Part shown: positions 34,651-50,010 of the stretch, one piece after another | Position numbering within the stretch: position 1 is the first letter of the stretch | How the letters are laid out: each line of letters opens with the position of its first letter | Assembly: GCF_026212465.1 (NCBI RefSeq) | Contig: NC_080049.1 | Span: 8,292,633-8,356,632, forward strand | Direction: 5' to 3' | DNA: 64,000 nt | Source of the DNA: Amaranthus tricolor | Taxonomy: Eukaryota; Streptophyta; Magnoliopsida; Caryophyllales; Amaranthaceae | Position numbers and translations under genes: made by a program | Notes under the pieces: model-generated | The model's input: only the letters and a program-made list of their open reading frames with translations | What the model was told of the DNA's origin: nothing | Databases searched by the model: none

Positions 34651-35727
34651 TAATAATTTAGTTGATTAAGCATTAATTTTGTTGTAGTATGAATTATTAT
34701 ATCAATTTCTATTGTTTTATTAGAAATATTTTGGTAGGTTATTATTTCAGTTTCCAAACTTTACATTTATCTTGCAGTTTTTGTATTTGTTTCTTAACTT
34801 ATTTATCTTAATATGTTTGTAGTCAAGACATTGAAAAATTATATTATAAGCAATAGAAGAGTTGGATACGTGTCACTGTATTAAGAAAAGGTTTTCCTCG
34901 TACATCTACTACTCAGGTTATTTTAAGTAAATTTCTATCTTTAACTTTATTAATTTATCATGTATCTATCTATCGATACAATACACTAATGAAAAAACAA
35001 TTACGACACATATTAACTTTACAATAAAAATTTTCTCGCCTTTTCATATTCTTATTTCGCAAATATTTTATAGCATATCATGTAATATCTTTCCGATTAG
35101 ATTTATTTAATTGACTAAGTACAAAATATTTTTAAACTATACCGTATAACTGATTCTTACCACATACAATCGAATGACATATTAATTATTTATGTTAAAA
35201 GTTTATTTTCAAAAAATATTTTTGTAAATTGTAATCAATTAAGAAAAAGAAATAATTTTGAAATTGGTTTTTATATATTACTTATATGACTATTTTAAAA
35301 AAACTACACAGATTAAATAGATTGCACATTAATTATTTAAGTAAATAATTAGGATCAGATATCAGTGCAATAAATTTCTAATGATAATTCTATCACCTAT
35401 GTTTGGCAAATTTATAATACATAAATAAATTTCTAATGATAATTCTATCAGATTAAATAAGTTATATGTTAATTATTATAGTTGTTTTGTTGACAGACTA
35501 ATTGGTCGCACTCTCCTTTATGGGTATGAGTTGTCGCCGTCCTTTCCTTCCCAAACTCTGCTCATAGTTTTATGGGCGAAATACACTGGGTAAGATGATG
35601 ATAATGATGTTCAAGCTAAAAACTTTTTTTAAGTATTACTTTTTATGTATTGAAGTTTCCTATTATTTTTAAGTAATTACTTATAATTGATATTATTTAG
35701 TGCAGGACTCTATGATTATGTTTTAAA
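34651..35727. other. Non-coding sequence, one exon-like block
   Basis: AT-rich. A block at 35496-35590 is flanked by 'ttgttgacag' and 'gtaagatg', is less AT-rich and open on the plus strand (LIGRTLLYGYELSPSFPSQ), so it resembles an exon. I cannot tie it to a gene. Otherwise I see nothing. Before the Copia insertion this sequence was contiguous with 17808. Confidence 0.35.
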
Positions 35728-38700
35728 AAAATCATAGAAGCATTGCACGCAAGGTGAACTACTCATTAGCATATACATCAAACACGAAAACACCTCTATC
35801 CCACATCTTTCTCAAATCCTCAACGAGAGGTGCAAGATATACATCTATGTCATTGCCAGGTTGTTTAGGACCCGAGATAAGAAGCGAAAGCATTATGTAC
35901 TTACGCTTCATACACAACCAAGATGGCAAATTATAGATCACTAACAGTATCGGCCAAGTACTATGTTGAGAATGGGTTCATTCCATTCGTACACAGTCCG
36001 AGCCATAAATTACGAACCTCATCCCCAAAAGTCTTATGCAACCTATCAATACTCTTCCACTCCGGAGAATCAGATGGATGTGTGAGCAAGTCACCTTTCT
36101 TCACCCTATCTGCATGCTACCTCAAATTTAACGCATCTTTTTTTATAGAAAACAAACGCTTGAATCTAGGTATTATTGAAAGATACCACAATACCTTAGC
36201 CGGGGGCCCTTTAGCATTCCGAGCCCCTTTACGCTTGTAACGTGATAACCCACACCTAGGACACTCTTTTAAGTTCTCGTTTTCATTCCGATACAATGCA
36301 CAATCATTCGGACACGCATGAATTTTCTGGTACTCCAAGCCGAAAGGACACATGAGCTTTTTGGCATAATATGTTGACTTTGGAAGTTCATTTCCCTCAG
36401 AAAGCATCTCATCTAACGCTTCTAATAACATTGTGAAACTAGCATCACTCCAATTAAACTTTGACTTAATGTTGAAAATTGTCAACACTACTGTTAGTAT
36501 GGTAAACTTTGTACATCCAGGGTACAAAGGCTTTTGTGAAGCCTCTGTCAACAAGTCAAAAACACGAGGACGTTTTCCTAACTCATCCTCGACTGTAACA
36601 TCCGTTTTTTTTTTAAAAAAAAAAATAATAGTAATAGTAATAAATAAATAAAATAGTAATAATAAATCTATAAAAACAAATTTCAGAAATTTGAAAAATA
36701 ACTCCCCATTAACAAATAACATCCCACTTCTCCCTCTAAATCTTATAACTAACCTTATTTACCCACTATAAATTAAATCAATTACCCTTAATTCATTCAC
36801 ATTATTACTCACACTTTCTTTTCCTCCATCTTCTAATTGCTTAAAATATAATCAAGAAAAGTTAAGATTTTGATATTAAAGGTATGAATTTCATCTATTT
36901 GTTAGAATTTTTTTTTATTCAAAACCCAAAAAAAATAATTATGCTATTAATTGAAAAACACCCATCTTTTATTTGAAAAATGAAAAAAAAAGTATTTCTG
37001 ACCTTAGTTTTCCGGCGATACGGCAGTCATCGGGATACCACCGGCATGCGACAGCGGCCACCGGAACCATCGTCGGCCGGCACCTTCTTACTTCTCCCTC
37101 TTTCTCTCTCTCCCTTCCTTTTCCTCCTCCTCTCTCTTCTTTCCCCTGTTTCTTTTCGTGGGTATTGGTACCTAGTATTAAATTTCCTAAGTTTTCTAAA
37201 GCACCTTTATATATATTTTCCTTTTTTATAATCTTTTTATTATTTAAACTTTGTCCTTTTTTTAAAAAACTATTACTACTAATCTTTAAAATTTTAACTA
37301 CATTTTAAAATTTGTCATTTTAAATAAGTTATAAAATATAAATCGAGAGTCTTTTAATTTATTTATTTCGATTGAGTTGATCGGGGTATTAATTTGAGAT
37401 ATATTATTTTTTTCGTGTAGACAGCGGATTCGTAGATAAAGATTAGTAAGAGCGTACGTTTGTCTAGGATCGTGTGACAAGGTAATTCTCAATGTCCATC
37501 TAATTAGGACTATCCCGTTAATATTATATGCTAAGTGATAATTAATGTGTTTAAATAGAATGCATGATTTTATATGACATTATTTTGTATGATATTATGT
37601 TTTATATATTCTCAAATTATATCTACTATTATTTTTGTCAAACTTGAATTTATAATTGCTATTTTGATAAAATTTATATTATTATTTTGATAACGAAATT
37701 AGATTCGGTTTAATTTGAAAGAGAAATACTTATAATAATTACTATTATTATAATTACTATTATTTTAATGAAAGTTATATTATTATTTTAATAATGATTT
37801 TAAATGCGATTGAATTTGGGAGAAAAATATCATGATATAAATATTGCAATTGAATATTCTTGAGATATATTTTTCTTGGGAAAACCTATGATCATAAAAT
37901 AAAATGTATAATGTATGTTTGATTGTATGTTTGTGTGCTCGCGACTAATTATTAAAATATATTAAATCATGTAAAGTGTAACACGAGGGAAATAAAGCTC
38001 TTATATTTGTTGTAATCCAAGTATAAGGGTGATGAACAGGTTGTCCTGTTTGGTTACTATAGCTGCCGACAGGTATTATTATTTCTGATACTTGATACGA
38101 TGTTTGGTCTTCCTTCTATTTGTTGTGATCCAAGTAGAAGGGGTGTGCACACTAGGGTTCCCTGAGACTACTCTGCTGGCCTTGAATTATTTGGGGTGAC
38201 GACCTCTTGATGAAGTTGGTATAGAGGTAAAGCCTCGGCCTACTGGCGTTCTCGTTCCCTCAAATTAAAAATTGATTATGTGTTTGTCATTATTAAGTAT
38301 CAAATTTATAAATTGGTTTATGTGTTATTATATATATTGTTTTCACAATTTTTTTTTTAAAACTCAGCTATATATTATTTTCTAAAATTATTTTCAATTT
38401 GATTATATTTTATTTCTTAAGTCATTTTCAAACTTAATCGTTTTATGGGATGGAGTTGAAATTACTCAATTTCCTGATTACGTGGGAATCGTGGAGTGAG
38501 GATCACCTAGAAACATAGCTTTTATTAGAGTCGTATTTCAGTTTAAATTTTATCTTAAGTTGTTTAAATTTTATATGGACATAGATTGCGTTTCAGTCTT
38601 TTCTTATGTTGTAAGACCCTTTGTTGGATTTAAAGTTATTAAGTTATTTCTTAGTCGTTAAGCCTTACATTTATTTTATTAGAAATAGATGTGGCGGTAC

Positions 38701-39142
38701 ACTCCCATGAGTAAGTTTTGGCTCATGTTTTTCATTGAGGGTGTTACATCGACTCCCTCCATCATCTCATCAACACAATCCACATCCTCATCGACATTCT
38801 CTTCATCTGTCTCATACCCATCAACATGATCTATTACATCCTCATTCATATCAGCCACATTATTGACGTTCTCAACAACACTTTTCTCTTTGTAAACTCC
38901 CTCCTCACCATGTCAAACCCAAACATGATATTGAGTCCTAAGCCCACGTCGAAGTATGTGCTCCCTAAGGATATGAACATTATCTACCTTTGATACATTG
39001 CCACAAGTGACACATGGGCAATAAAAACCAACTCCCCCGTCCTAACTTGATGTTCAACCGAAATAGTACAAAATTCTAATATGCCATCAATAAATTATGA
39101 CAATTCAATGCTTCCATACATCCAAGAACGATCTTTTGTCAT
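35728..39142 (-). pseudogene. CACTA (En/Spm) TNP2-type transposase, broken and split
   Basis: Reading down the minus strand: 39142-38920 encodes the N-terminal transposase-associated domain (MTKDRSWMYGSIE..., LREHILRRG). 38920-38754 is an acidic linker rich in Asp and Glu. A 2.15-kb solo LTR then interrupts it. From 36588 come ELGKRPRVFDLLTEASQKPL, YPGCTKFT, the C-x2-C block ECPRCGLSRYKRKG, LWYLSIIPRFKRLF, then NLWLGLCTNGMNPF and YNLPSWLCMKRKY, followed by ISGPKQPGNDIDVYLAPL. These are the conserved blocks of plant TNP2 transposases. Stops occur near 38900 (a Trp-to-stop type change) and 36116 (TAG where the family has Trp), with a frame change near 35940. The gene is truncated at about 35728. 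It is dead. A second copy of the N-terminal part is at 55475-55690. Confidence 0.88.
36594..38748. mobile_element. Solo LTR (2,155 bp) of a Gypsy-type element
   Basis: It begins TGTAACATCC and ends GGGTGTTACA, a TG...CA LTR with short inverted ends. It is flanked by a perfect 5-bp duplication TCGAC (36589-36593 and 38749-38753). No primer site, polypurine tract or pol frame lies inside. The size and TGTAACAYCC terminus resemble the long LTRs of Tekay/Del-type Gypsy elements, though I could not confirm the lineage. The transposase frame resumes exactly across the insertion once one copy of the duplication is discounted. Confidence 0.85.
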
Positions 39143-39735
39143 CCTAATTAGTGTGATTAATTACAAAATTAATAACAACTTTTAACATATGTACTTAACG
39201 AACTCTAATTAACTACAAAATTAAGTAATAATCATTCATTTAACCCTAATTTACAATATCAATAATAAACCATCATAATGTATAAATTGTTCAAAAAATA
39301 TGTATATTCTAATACGAAGATTATTTTAACCCTAATTAACCCTAATAATAATAAATTTAACCATAAACAACGCTAGTTAAACTTAATTTACAAACTATAA
39401 AAAAATTATGATAAATTTAAAACTTAAAAACCATAACTACATACACATTCATAAATAAAATAAAGAAATTACTTTAAAATATAACAAAACATGAAATGTA
39501 TGATAAATTTAAAACTTAAAAACAATAATTACATACACATTCATAAATTATGATAATTTTAAACCTAATTTACAAAATCAAAATGAAAATTATACCTTGA
39601 ATTTTAGTGGGTTTTGGATTGTGTATAACCTATACAATAAAAAAAATTAGTATAAAAAAAAAAACTAAGCCCTAAAACACAATTAATGTGATTAGTCAGA
39701 TATTACCTATGCAGTTAGTGTGATTAGTCAGTTCA
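39143..39735. other. 5' flank of the CACTA pseudogene, non-coding
   Basis: AT-rich. The first part (39143-39190) is homologous to the sequence upstream of 55475 on the other strand, so it belongs to the same CACTA family. A short direct repeat 'gtgattagtcag' occurs twice near 39691-39731, just before the Copia fragment. Confidence 0.5.
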
Positions 39736-40339
39736 TGTAGAAACCGAAGAAACCTTACCTGGAAGCTATAATGCGAATATTGAGGTATGTCAAAGGAAGT
39801 ATTGATTATGGTATCCTTTACCGTAATGTTAGAAAATTTGAAGTTGTTGGATATTGTGATGTTGATTATGCTGGAGATCTTGATACACGTCGATCAACTA
39901 CTAGTTATGTGTTCAACCTGGGTTTTGGAGTAGTTTCATGGTGTAATAAGAGACAAACAACAGTGTTATTGTCAAGTACGGAAGCAGAGTACCGAGCATC
40001 AGCGATGGCAACACAAGAATGTGTATGGCTCACCCAGCTACTGAAGGATTTGCATCAGCCTGTTGACTATGGTGTCATGTTAAGTTGCGATAATCAGTCG
40101 GCTATACGACTAGCTGAAAATCCAGTGTTTCATGCTAGGACTAAGCATGTGGAGGTACATTATCACTTTGTTCGAGAAAAGGTTCTACGAGGTGAATCCA
40201 ACTTAAGCAAGTGAAGAGAGACGACCAAGTTGCTGACATTTTCACAAAGGGTCTTGGAGGACCAAAGTTTGAGAAGTTTCATAAACAACTTAGTATGACC
40301 TTAAGGCTTACTCTGAGGGAGAGTGGTTGCTGAGGGAAG
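39736..40339 (+). pseudogene. Copia RNase H C-terminal fragment (second family)
   Basis: The frame reads [18 protein letters not shown], then [41 protein letters not shown] and [18 protein letters not shown], the RNase H end of a Copia polyprotein. The Asp, Glu and Asp of the RNase H site are visible. After residue GESNLSK the frame breaks, and the tail (ADIFTKGLGGPKFEKFH type) continues in another frame to about 40310. A stop lies near 39740. It is followed by a purine-rich tract and an LTR at 40340. The 5' part of the element is missing. Confidence 0.9.
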
Positions 40340-40779
40340 TGTTAAATAAAGTCACCAACCACTTCTCTTTTATCAATGCATAAATTAGTCAAAAATTTAC
40401 AACCAAGGGTGGTAAAATTCTAATCCTATCACCCCTATTAAGCTAAATGCAAAAGTTTTAATTACTTGCCAACCTTTGTTGAATTTTAGAGCATTTCTAG
40501 TAATATAAATAGGGTGCTCATCATTTGCATTTTTCTCATCCCACCACAACATTCTTGAGTGGTAAAGCAAAAGTGAGAACAATATTTTAAAGTGAGTTAT
40601 TGTAAGAATAAGGGTGAGCTACTACAATATAGTAGTAGTATATATATTGTAATATTATATGTTTCTAGTGATATTATTATTACTTTAAGTATTAGTTGTT
40701 CAATAGCATTCTAAATTTTATTGTCCACATTATTATTTTGCTATTGCTTCCACATAAATATACTCCGAAATTCTCTATA
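40340..40779 (+). repeat. 3' LTR of the second Copia family
   Basis: It starts TGTTAAATAAAGTCACC after the polypurine stretch GAGGGAGAGTGG...GAGGGAAG. It is about 440 bp and clearly homologous to the LTR at 51989-52431, including TATAAATA and a 'gtagtagtatatatattgtaat' block. Confidence 0.88.
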
Positions 40780-43749
<2,970 letters not shown>

Positions 43750-43829
43750 GCAATATTAAAGATTGTGGAGGGTTTTAGGCAATAATTAAAAGTTAAGTTG
43801 TTGGTAGAATTGAGAGTTTTAAATCTCCT

Positions 43830-44245
43830 AAGAAGGTGTTTGACATGTGAGAATGGGAATTAAGAGATTAGTTGAGATTTGGAATAAGACTTTGAGATGA
43901 GACTTGAATTGATACTTTAAAAATAAATGTCTCATGTCATTGTTTAGCAAATTATAAAAATAGACAAGGAATTAAATAAAAATTAATTATATTTACAAAG
44001 TTTTCCTTATAAATCTTTACTTTTCCTTATTTTCGTTGATGATATAAATGTCATTTTATAACTTACCTAAATTTCAATTCAAATTACCATTTTCCCTTCA
44101 AGACTTTTTTGTGAAAGTTTTAATTCCCAAATTTCAACTAATATCCGTACCTCAATTTTTATCAATTCTCATTTCCTTCAAACAAACAAATATTGTATAA
44201 TCCAATCCCTTAAAATCCAAATTCCAACCCAAACACACCCTAATA
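43830..44245. mobile_element. Possible MITE with GGTGTGTTTG ends
   Basis: The left end 'aaggtgtttgacatgtgagaatgggaatt' and the reverse complement of the right end 'gggtgtgtttgggttggaattt' are loosely similar, and the interior is AT-rich and non-coding. The match is imperfect and no target duplication is clear. Confidence 0.35.
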
Positions 44246-44918
44246 CCTTTGTCATCTTAATATTTCTATAACTTGAACCAAGAAACACAAATTCAACCCA
44301 ATTATGCATTATTAAATCCAAAAAAATTGTTTTATTGTAGACTGCACCTAATTATAAATTTTCCTTGGAGGAATATTGTGTCATTTTCAGCTGACTTTTA
44401 TTATTCCATATGTCGATCATAAGACCTTAAATCATATCATGATTCTTTATTCCTTCTTAATTTAATTATTAACAAAATCACATACATCATCAAATTTTTC
44501 TCCGCTTCAAATTAGTTGCAAATCAAAAAAATAGTACTATTTATTCATCACTTTTAATTCATAATCAGTTTCTAATCAATAGGTTAAAATATAGTCAAGT
44601 GATATTCTATTTGATTCGTCTCATTGTAAAGATTATTAATATCAGATTTTTTTTATAATTTATATTAATAATAAAATTAGTACATTAGACTACGTAAAAA
44701 ATAATCCTTCCAAATAAATTGAAACTGAACAAATATTACATTGCATTTAGTAGGAAAATTATACGAAGACGGCGAGAGAATAACGCAAGTTCTTACCATC
44801 ATCATAGTCTATCGCACGTCTGATAACACTAACATAGTTAACGTTCTTCAATTAATGGTCGTGCATGCCACTCTGCCTAACGATCTATCATCTAAATTCT
44901 TTGTTTCTCTTCATTTCT

Positions 44919-44928
44919 ATATATATAT
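44919..44928 (+). promoter_or_regulatory. Possible TATA box of the peroxidase gene
   Basis: TATATATATA lies about 90 bp before the start codon at 45017, a plausible spacing for a plant promoter with a short A-rich leader. Confidence 0.4.
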
Positions 44929-45016
44929 GATCATCTCTTCCAACTCAATATTCTATAATTTTCCTCTTATTATTCCAAAAAAAAAATAGAAAAAAAAATT
45001 TAAAAAAAAAATAAAA

Positions 45017-48000
45017 ATGAAGGGTCCTGCAAATTTTGGGATGGTTATGGTGTTAGTTTTTGGTATAATCATGGCGTCAAGCACAGCAGTTCAATGTGCT
45101 GTTGTTTTCGGCATTAATATTAATTTTAAGAAAATGATGGGAGGAGGAGATGTCCCAATGTCATCTAATCTTGGACCTGTTTCGGCACCTGCTCCGGCTC
45201 CGGCTCCGGCTCCTGGTCCTTTAAGTTCTAGGCGTTCTGGTCCATTTTTGTCGTCTACTTCTTCTGCTTCTGGTTTAGTTATTGGGTTTTATAATGATAA
45301 GTGTAATTCTGATATTGAAGAAATTATTGAAACTTTGACTCTTGAAGAGTTTGATAATGATCCTACTATTTTACCTGCCCTTCTTCGCCTCCAATTTCAT
45401 GACTGTTTTGTCCATGTAAGTCTTTTAATTACCATCATAGAATTGAAAAAAATAAAAACTTTTATAGATAATAAAAACTTTTATAGATAATAAATATCAT
45501 TTTATTAAATAATAAATTTAATGGAGAAATAGTAGAGATTATAAACGTTACAAAATATATTAAAGAAAGTTAATGAAAAAATATGAGAAACACAATTATT
45601 AAAAATTTTGTTTAGAAAGTTAGAGATAAACATGTGAGGACCATAAGCAATATAAAAATATTAAAATAAAGTTAGTGGAAAACAATAAGCATTTTTATAA
45701 ATATTAAAATGAGGATATATAAGCTTAATTTTTGTTCAAAATTTGTGATATAAACAGAAAATTTTTTTATGGGAACAAAAAATAGAACAACCTAAAATGA
45801 CAAATATGAACGTTTTTAGGGAATAAAGGGATTATACATTTAACTTTTTAACTATTACTTCTTAAAATAGAGTTATTAGGAACATGTGGAGACCATCAGA
45901 ATTATAAAAATGTTAAAATAAAGTTAGTGAAAAATATATAAAGATCATAAACAGCAAAACATATTTAAATTAGGACGATTAAGGCTAATTATGTTCTAAA
46001 CATATGATATAAATAAAAAGATTATTCTTTAGGAATAACTAACAGAACTACTTAAAATGAAAAATAGGAACATCAAATAGTAACGGAGGGAGTAATAAAC
46101 AATATAAATAGCTTTGTCAAAATTTAAAACAATTGATATTTATTACATGATTATGTGGTTAAGAAAAACAATTATCTTTAAATATCGGAGGATTTGGAGT
46201 AATTATAATTTGTATTATATATTTTTACTCTAAATTTTACTCGGTTTGTTATTCAATTTACTATTTTAATCTTTTAAAAATATTTTGATATACAGTTAAA
46301 TTCTATATAAATTTGATGTTACCAAATATACATAAATATAAATCCAATAAGATTTCATAGTAAATACAAGAAAACATTTGTAAGGAAATAGTTGTAGCTA
46401 CTAACTACTCGGCACATGAAGAAATCTAGGCATTGGCCTTTCTAGTATTTTGGATTCGAAATTAAACAAACCAAAGAAAAAACTAATCCTTTTATCATCT
46501 ATTTCTTTATGTGATCGTTTGTAACATATTTATGTTTGAAATATGACATAGGGTTGTGATGCATCCATCCTCATTAACGGAACATCAACAGAGAAGACAG
46601 CGGGTTCTAACCTTAGCGTTAGGGGATATGAATTCATTGAACGACTAAAGACTGTCGTTGAAGCAGAATGTCCTGGAGTTGTTTCTTGCGCTGATATTAT
46701 TGTTATTGCTACTAAAGTTGTCATTAAGCTGGTAAAAATATAGACTTCTATAACATGTTTTCCTACAAGTTTATTATTTATTTTTCTTATTGTATGCTAT
46801 GTTTTTGTAACTTGTGATGAACAGGGAGGTGGACTTGATTTTCCTGTAGAAACAGGACGAAGGGACGGACTCGTTTCGAACGCCTTAGATGTGGATCTTC
46901 CAAGCCCGAGTATGACCATTGACCAAGCTTTTGAAATGTTTGCTCGTAAAAACTTCACCCTCGAGGAAATGGTTGTCCTTCTTGGTAATGCTACGTTTGC
47001 CCGTTTTCAACTTATGCTGATTCTCTCTTCGTCTCTCTCATTTAGCATTATATGACCAAATATTGTTATCCAATGCCCTCAAACACCAAACACAAACCAA
47101 CAACCATCACCAGTAATTATGCATCGACTCAAGTCACAATTAATTCCTCCATCTTAGCTACATATATGATTAATGACTATAAGTATATACAAGTAAAATC
47201 TTATATGATAGATTCTAAATTCAACCTATCAATACGGTTAAACGGGCGAACGACTATGTTTTGAAAAATATTCAAGTTATTGATCAAATTATGTTTCCAA
47301 TATTTTCGAGTTGGATACATGTTAAAATTTCCATTTTAACCCACTAATATTTATTCAATAAAGTGGTCTATTTCGAGATCATGTCAAAAATTAACAGGTT
47401 TTATTCTATTGTGTGTTATCATAGACAATAGAAAGTTATCATGAAATATAAGAAGCAATTACCAATGAAAATATTTAGCGTAAAAGCAGTGACATAACAA
47501 AAAATGACAAATTTTTTGAAATTCAGTTAAGTTCAAAATTATGATATTAAACTAACAATTTTGTATTCCCTTTAATTTACTGAAAATGAGACACTTATTT
47601 TTTGACATTGTTTACATATTACTTTTAATTTGTATTTCATTTTTAATCTATAAATTAAAACATAGTCAAGTGAGATCTTGTTTAATTTATTTTAATTATT
47701 ACTTTTTGAGATATTTAATTATGTATAATACTACCTCCTATTCATCTAAAATGAGACATTTCCTTTTGGGACACTATTCATTTATCACTCTTACATTGCA
47801 TTTTATTATTAATATATAAGTTAAAACATAGTGATGTGGGATCTTATTTGATTCGTTTTGATGTAAAGATTGTTAATATCAACTTTTTATAATTTTTAAT
47901 TATAAATAACTCGATATATTAAGTATTGAATAAGTGCATTAAATAGCGTACAAATGTAAAGTTCCATTTTTAGTGAATTAGAGAGAGTATTTTAAACACC

Positions 48001-48496
48001 TAACATGAATTAATTACTATATAATTTAATATTAAGATGTGCAATCAGAACCTTTCATATCTAATAGAAAGTTAAATTTGATACAGGTTATCACGCAGTT
48101 GGAATTACACACTGCAATTTCTTCCAACCCCGAATATTCGAAGGCAGTAACCTATTCGACCCACTGATGGACCAAAGCCTTGCTGGAATACTTAGGCAGC
48201 TATGTCCGCAAGGTGCACCAACAAACAATGAGACACCATTGAATCAAGACCCAACCAACAACAACACTTTAAACAATGGTTTCTACAATCAGCTAATTGC
48301 CAACCGTGGAATCCTTGCACTCGACCAATTATTGTCAAGAGATCCTCGTACTTCTCCTATTGTTGCTGCATTGGCTCAAAACATTACCTTGTTTCAGATT
48401 AGAACTGCACAAGTTATGATTAAGTTGCAAGCTGTTGAGGTTCTTACTGGTAATGAAGGCGAAATCAGGAAGGTCTGCAGCAAATTTAACAACTGA
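45017..48496 (+). CDS. Secreted class III plant peroxidase, four exons
   Basis: Exons 45017-45415, 46552-46731, 46825-46984 and 48087-48496 join in frame to 1,149 nt, 382 aa. The four-exon, three-intron layout is canonical for the family. Class III peroxidases are haem enzymes that oxidise phenolics with H2O2 in the cell wall or vacuole. Residues 1-27 look like a signal peptide. Distal Arg124 and His128 lie in RLQFHDCF, and proximal His249 in [10 protein letters not shown]. The eight structural cysteines are C96, C130, C135, C173, C179, C256, C286 and C377. Odd points: about 60 extra residues lie between signal peptide and domain, with an Ala-Pro run at 57-66 like an arabinogalactan motif, and Tyr248 replaces the usual Ala of GAHT. 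Introns 1 and 3 are about 1.1 kb each. No disabling change is seen. Confidence 0.93.
47735..47992. mobile_element. Stowaway-like MITE in peroxidase intron 3
   Basis: The left end 'actacctcctattcatctaaaatgagac' and the reverse complement of the right end 'aatactctctctaattcactaaaaatgg' match as eroded CTCCNTCYATTC-type termini. The interior contains 'gttaaaacatagt...gattcgt', which recurs at 44580-44640, so the family is dispersed. Confidence 0.5.
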
Positions 48497-49154
48497 TCAC
48501 ATCTTTGTCTACACCTATTCCTATTCGATCCACCATACTAATTCATTATTTGTTGATTTTGGAGAATTTTTTTATTTTGTATGTCAAATTTTGGTCATAA
48601 TTGATTAAATTATTATCGATTCATGCGTTCTTACCGTAAACACGTCTTATAGACTTCTTGTTTTAGATTGTCTCACCCTGAATTGTCGTCTCTAGGTCAA
48701 CAGTCTAATAATACAAATTATTAGCATATGGACTTTTTATTTTAAATTGTCTCACCAGCAGAGAGATTGTCTTTCAAAAAATAGTGCATTATAATCACTT
48801 CTTAATTTCTCAAATAGAAGCATTTATTTCATAATATGTAAATGGTTTCTATCCGGGTTTCATACTCGCTCCTATGCATTATATGTGTATTATTTATTGA
48901 AACTTTAATGGTTCTAATTATAACTTTGTATTTCCTCCAAAATTTAGGTTTTCCCACCAAAATCAAAAAATAAGTTTTTTGAGAAACAAGTAACACCATG
49001 TAGTAATCCAACAACCAACATCCTTAACAACTCATCAAACAACAATAATCATACGTAGCAACAGCAAATGTAAAGTGTAAGTTTTTGGTCACACACTTTA
49101 ATAGTAAAGTGTAAGTTTTTGGACATTTTAAAAATAGGTGAAATGCACTATCTC
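48497..49154. other. 3' flank of the peroxidase gene, no other gene seen
   Basis: Presumed 3' UTR followed by AT-rich intergenic DNA. A short duplication 'taaagtgtaagttttt' occurs twice near 49070-49115. Confidence 0.4.
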
Positions 49155-49404
49155 TAAAGTTACCTTGGTCTATTGTGATAATGTTAGTGCAATCTATCTT
49201 TCGGGTAATCCTATTCAGCATCAGCGTACTAAACACATTGAATTGGATATTCATTGTGTCAGCGAAAAGGTAGTTCGTGGTCTTGTCTGGGTGCGTCGCG
49301 TTCCGTCACATTTTAATATTGCACACATTTCTACAAAAGGACTTCCCCATGTATTATTTGATGAATTTCGAACCAATCTTAGTATCCGTGATCCTCCCGC
49401 TTAG
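49155..49404 (+). pseudogene. Copia RNase H tail fragment (third family)
   Basis: The frame reads VYCDNVSAIYLSGNPIQHQR, then TKHIELDIHCVSEKVVRG and FNIAHISTKGLP, the last part of a Copia RNase H and pol tail. It ends at a natural stop (TAG 49402-49404), followed by TTGAGGGG (purine tract) and TGTATAAG, probably the start of a 3' LTR. All upstream pol sequence is missing. It differs from both other Copia families in this window. Confidence 0.85.
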
Positions 49405-49410
49405 ATTGAG

Positions 49411-49600
49411 GGGTGTATAAGTATATATGTAACGTAATATATTATTCTGAGATATTCTGTAAGGATACGTAAGTAATTGTATAGCTCTAGGTTTGTATAT
49501 AAATATGTGGCTAATCATTAATAATAATCAAGGATCTTTTCCTATAATGATGAATGAGAGAGATTTCAAGATTGGAAGGGGAGTCAATTTTCAGGTTCAT
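49411..49600 (+). repeat. Probable 3' LTR piece of the third Copia family
   Basis: It begins TGTATAAGTATATATGTAACG straight after a purine tract and contains TATATAAATATG at about 49495. The right end is not defined because no second LTR is present in the window. Confidence 0.5.
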
Positions 49601-49649
49601 CCAAAAGGTTGGGGTTTTAGAAGAACAACGAAGGAGGCAGTATAATAAA

Positions 49650-50010
49650 TCACTACAAGAAAAAGGGTTTTGTGCGACGCTGAAGTATGTCGCCCAATTT
49701 TCAATTCATGTTTCCCCAAGTTACAAAGACAAATCTAATAAGTGACACGACAAGTGTCGCCCTATCAACACCGCACATATTGGCGACACACAGTTGATTC
49801 TGACGACCATGCTTAATTTTGGGCGACGCTTATCTATGTAGCCCATTGTTAAACGTTGGGCGACACAATTATATATGTAGCCCATAGTTATATGTTTTGA
49901 GCGACACAATTATATATGTAGCCTATAGTTATATGTTTTGGGCAACACAGTTATATGTGTAGCCCATAGTTATATATTTTGGGCAACACAATTATGTGTA
50001 GCCCATAGTA
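49650..50010 (+). mobile_element. CACTA-type terminus with subterminal direct repeats
   Basis: CACTACAAGAAAAAGGG at 49650 is a standard plant CACTA end. Inside it, GGGCGACA/TGTCGCCC motifs recur, and four direct repeats of about 41 bp (core GGGCGACACAATTATATATG then TAGCCCATA) run from about 49848 to 50007. CACTA elements use such subterminal repeats to bind TnpA. A matching opposite end was not securely found: CACCTTGTAGTG at about 51655-51666 is a weak candidate without a matching 3-bp duplication. Confidence 0.6.
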
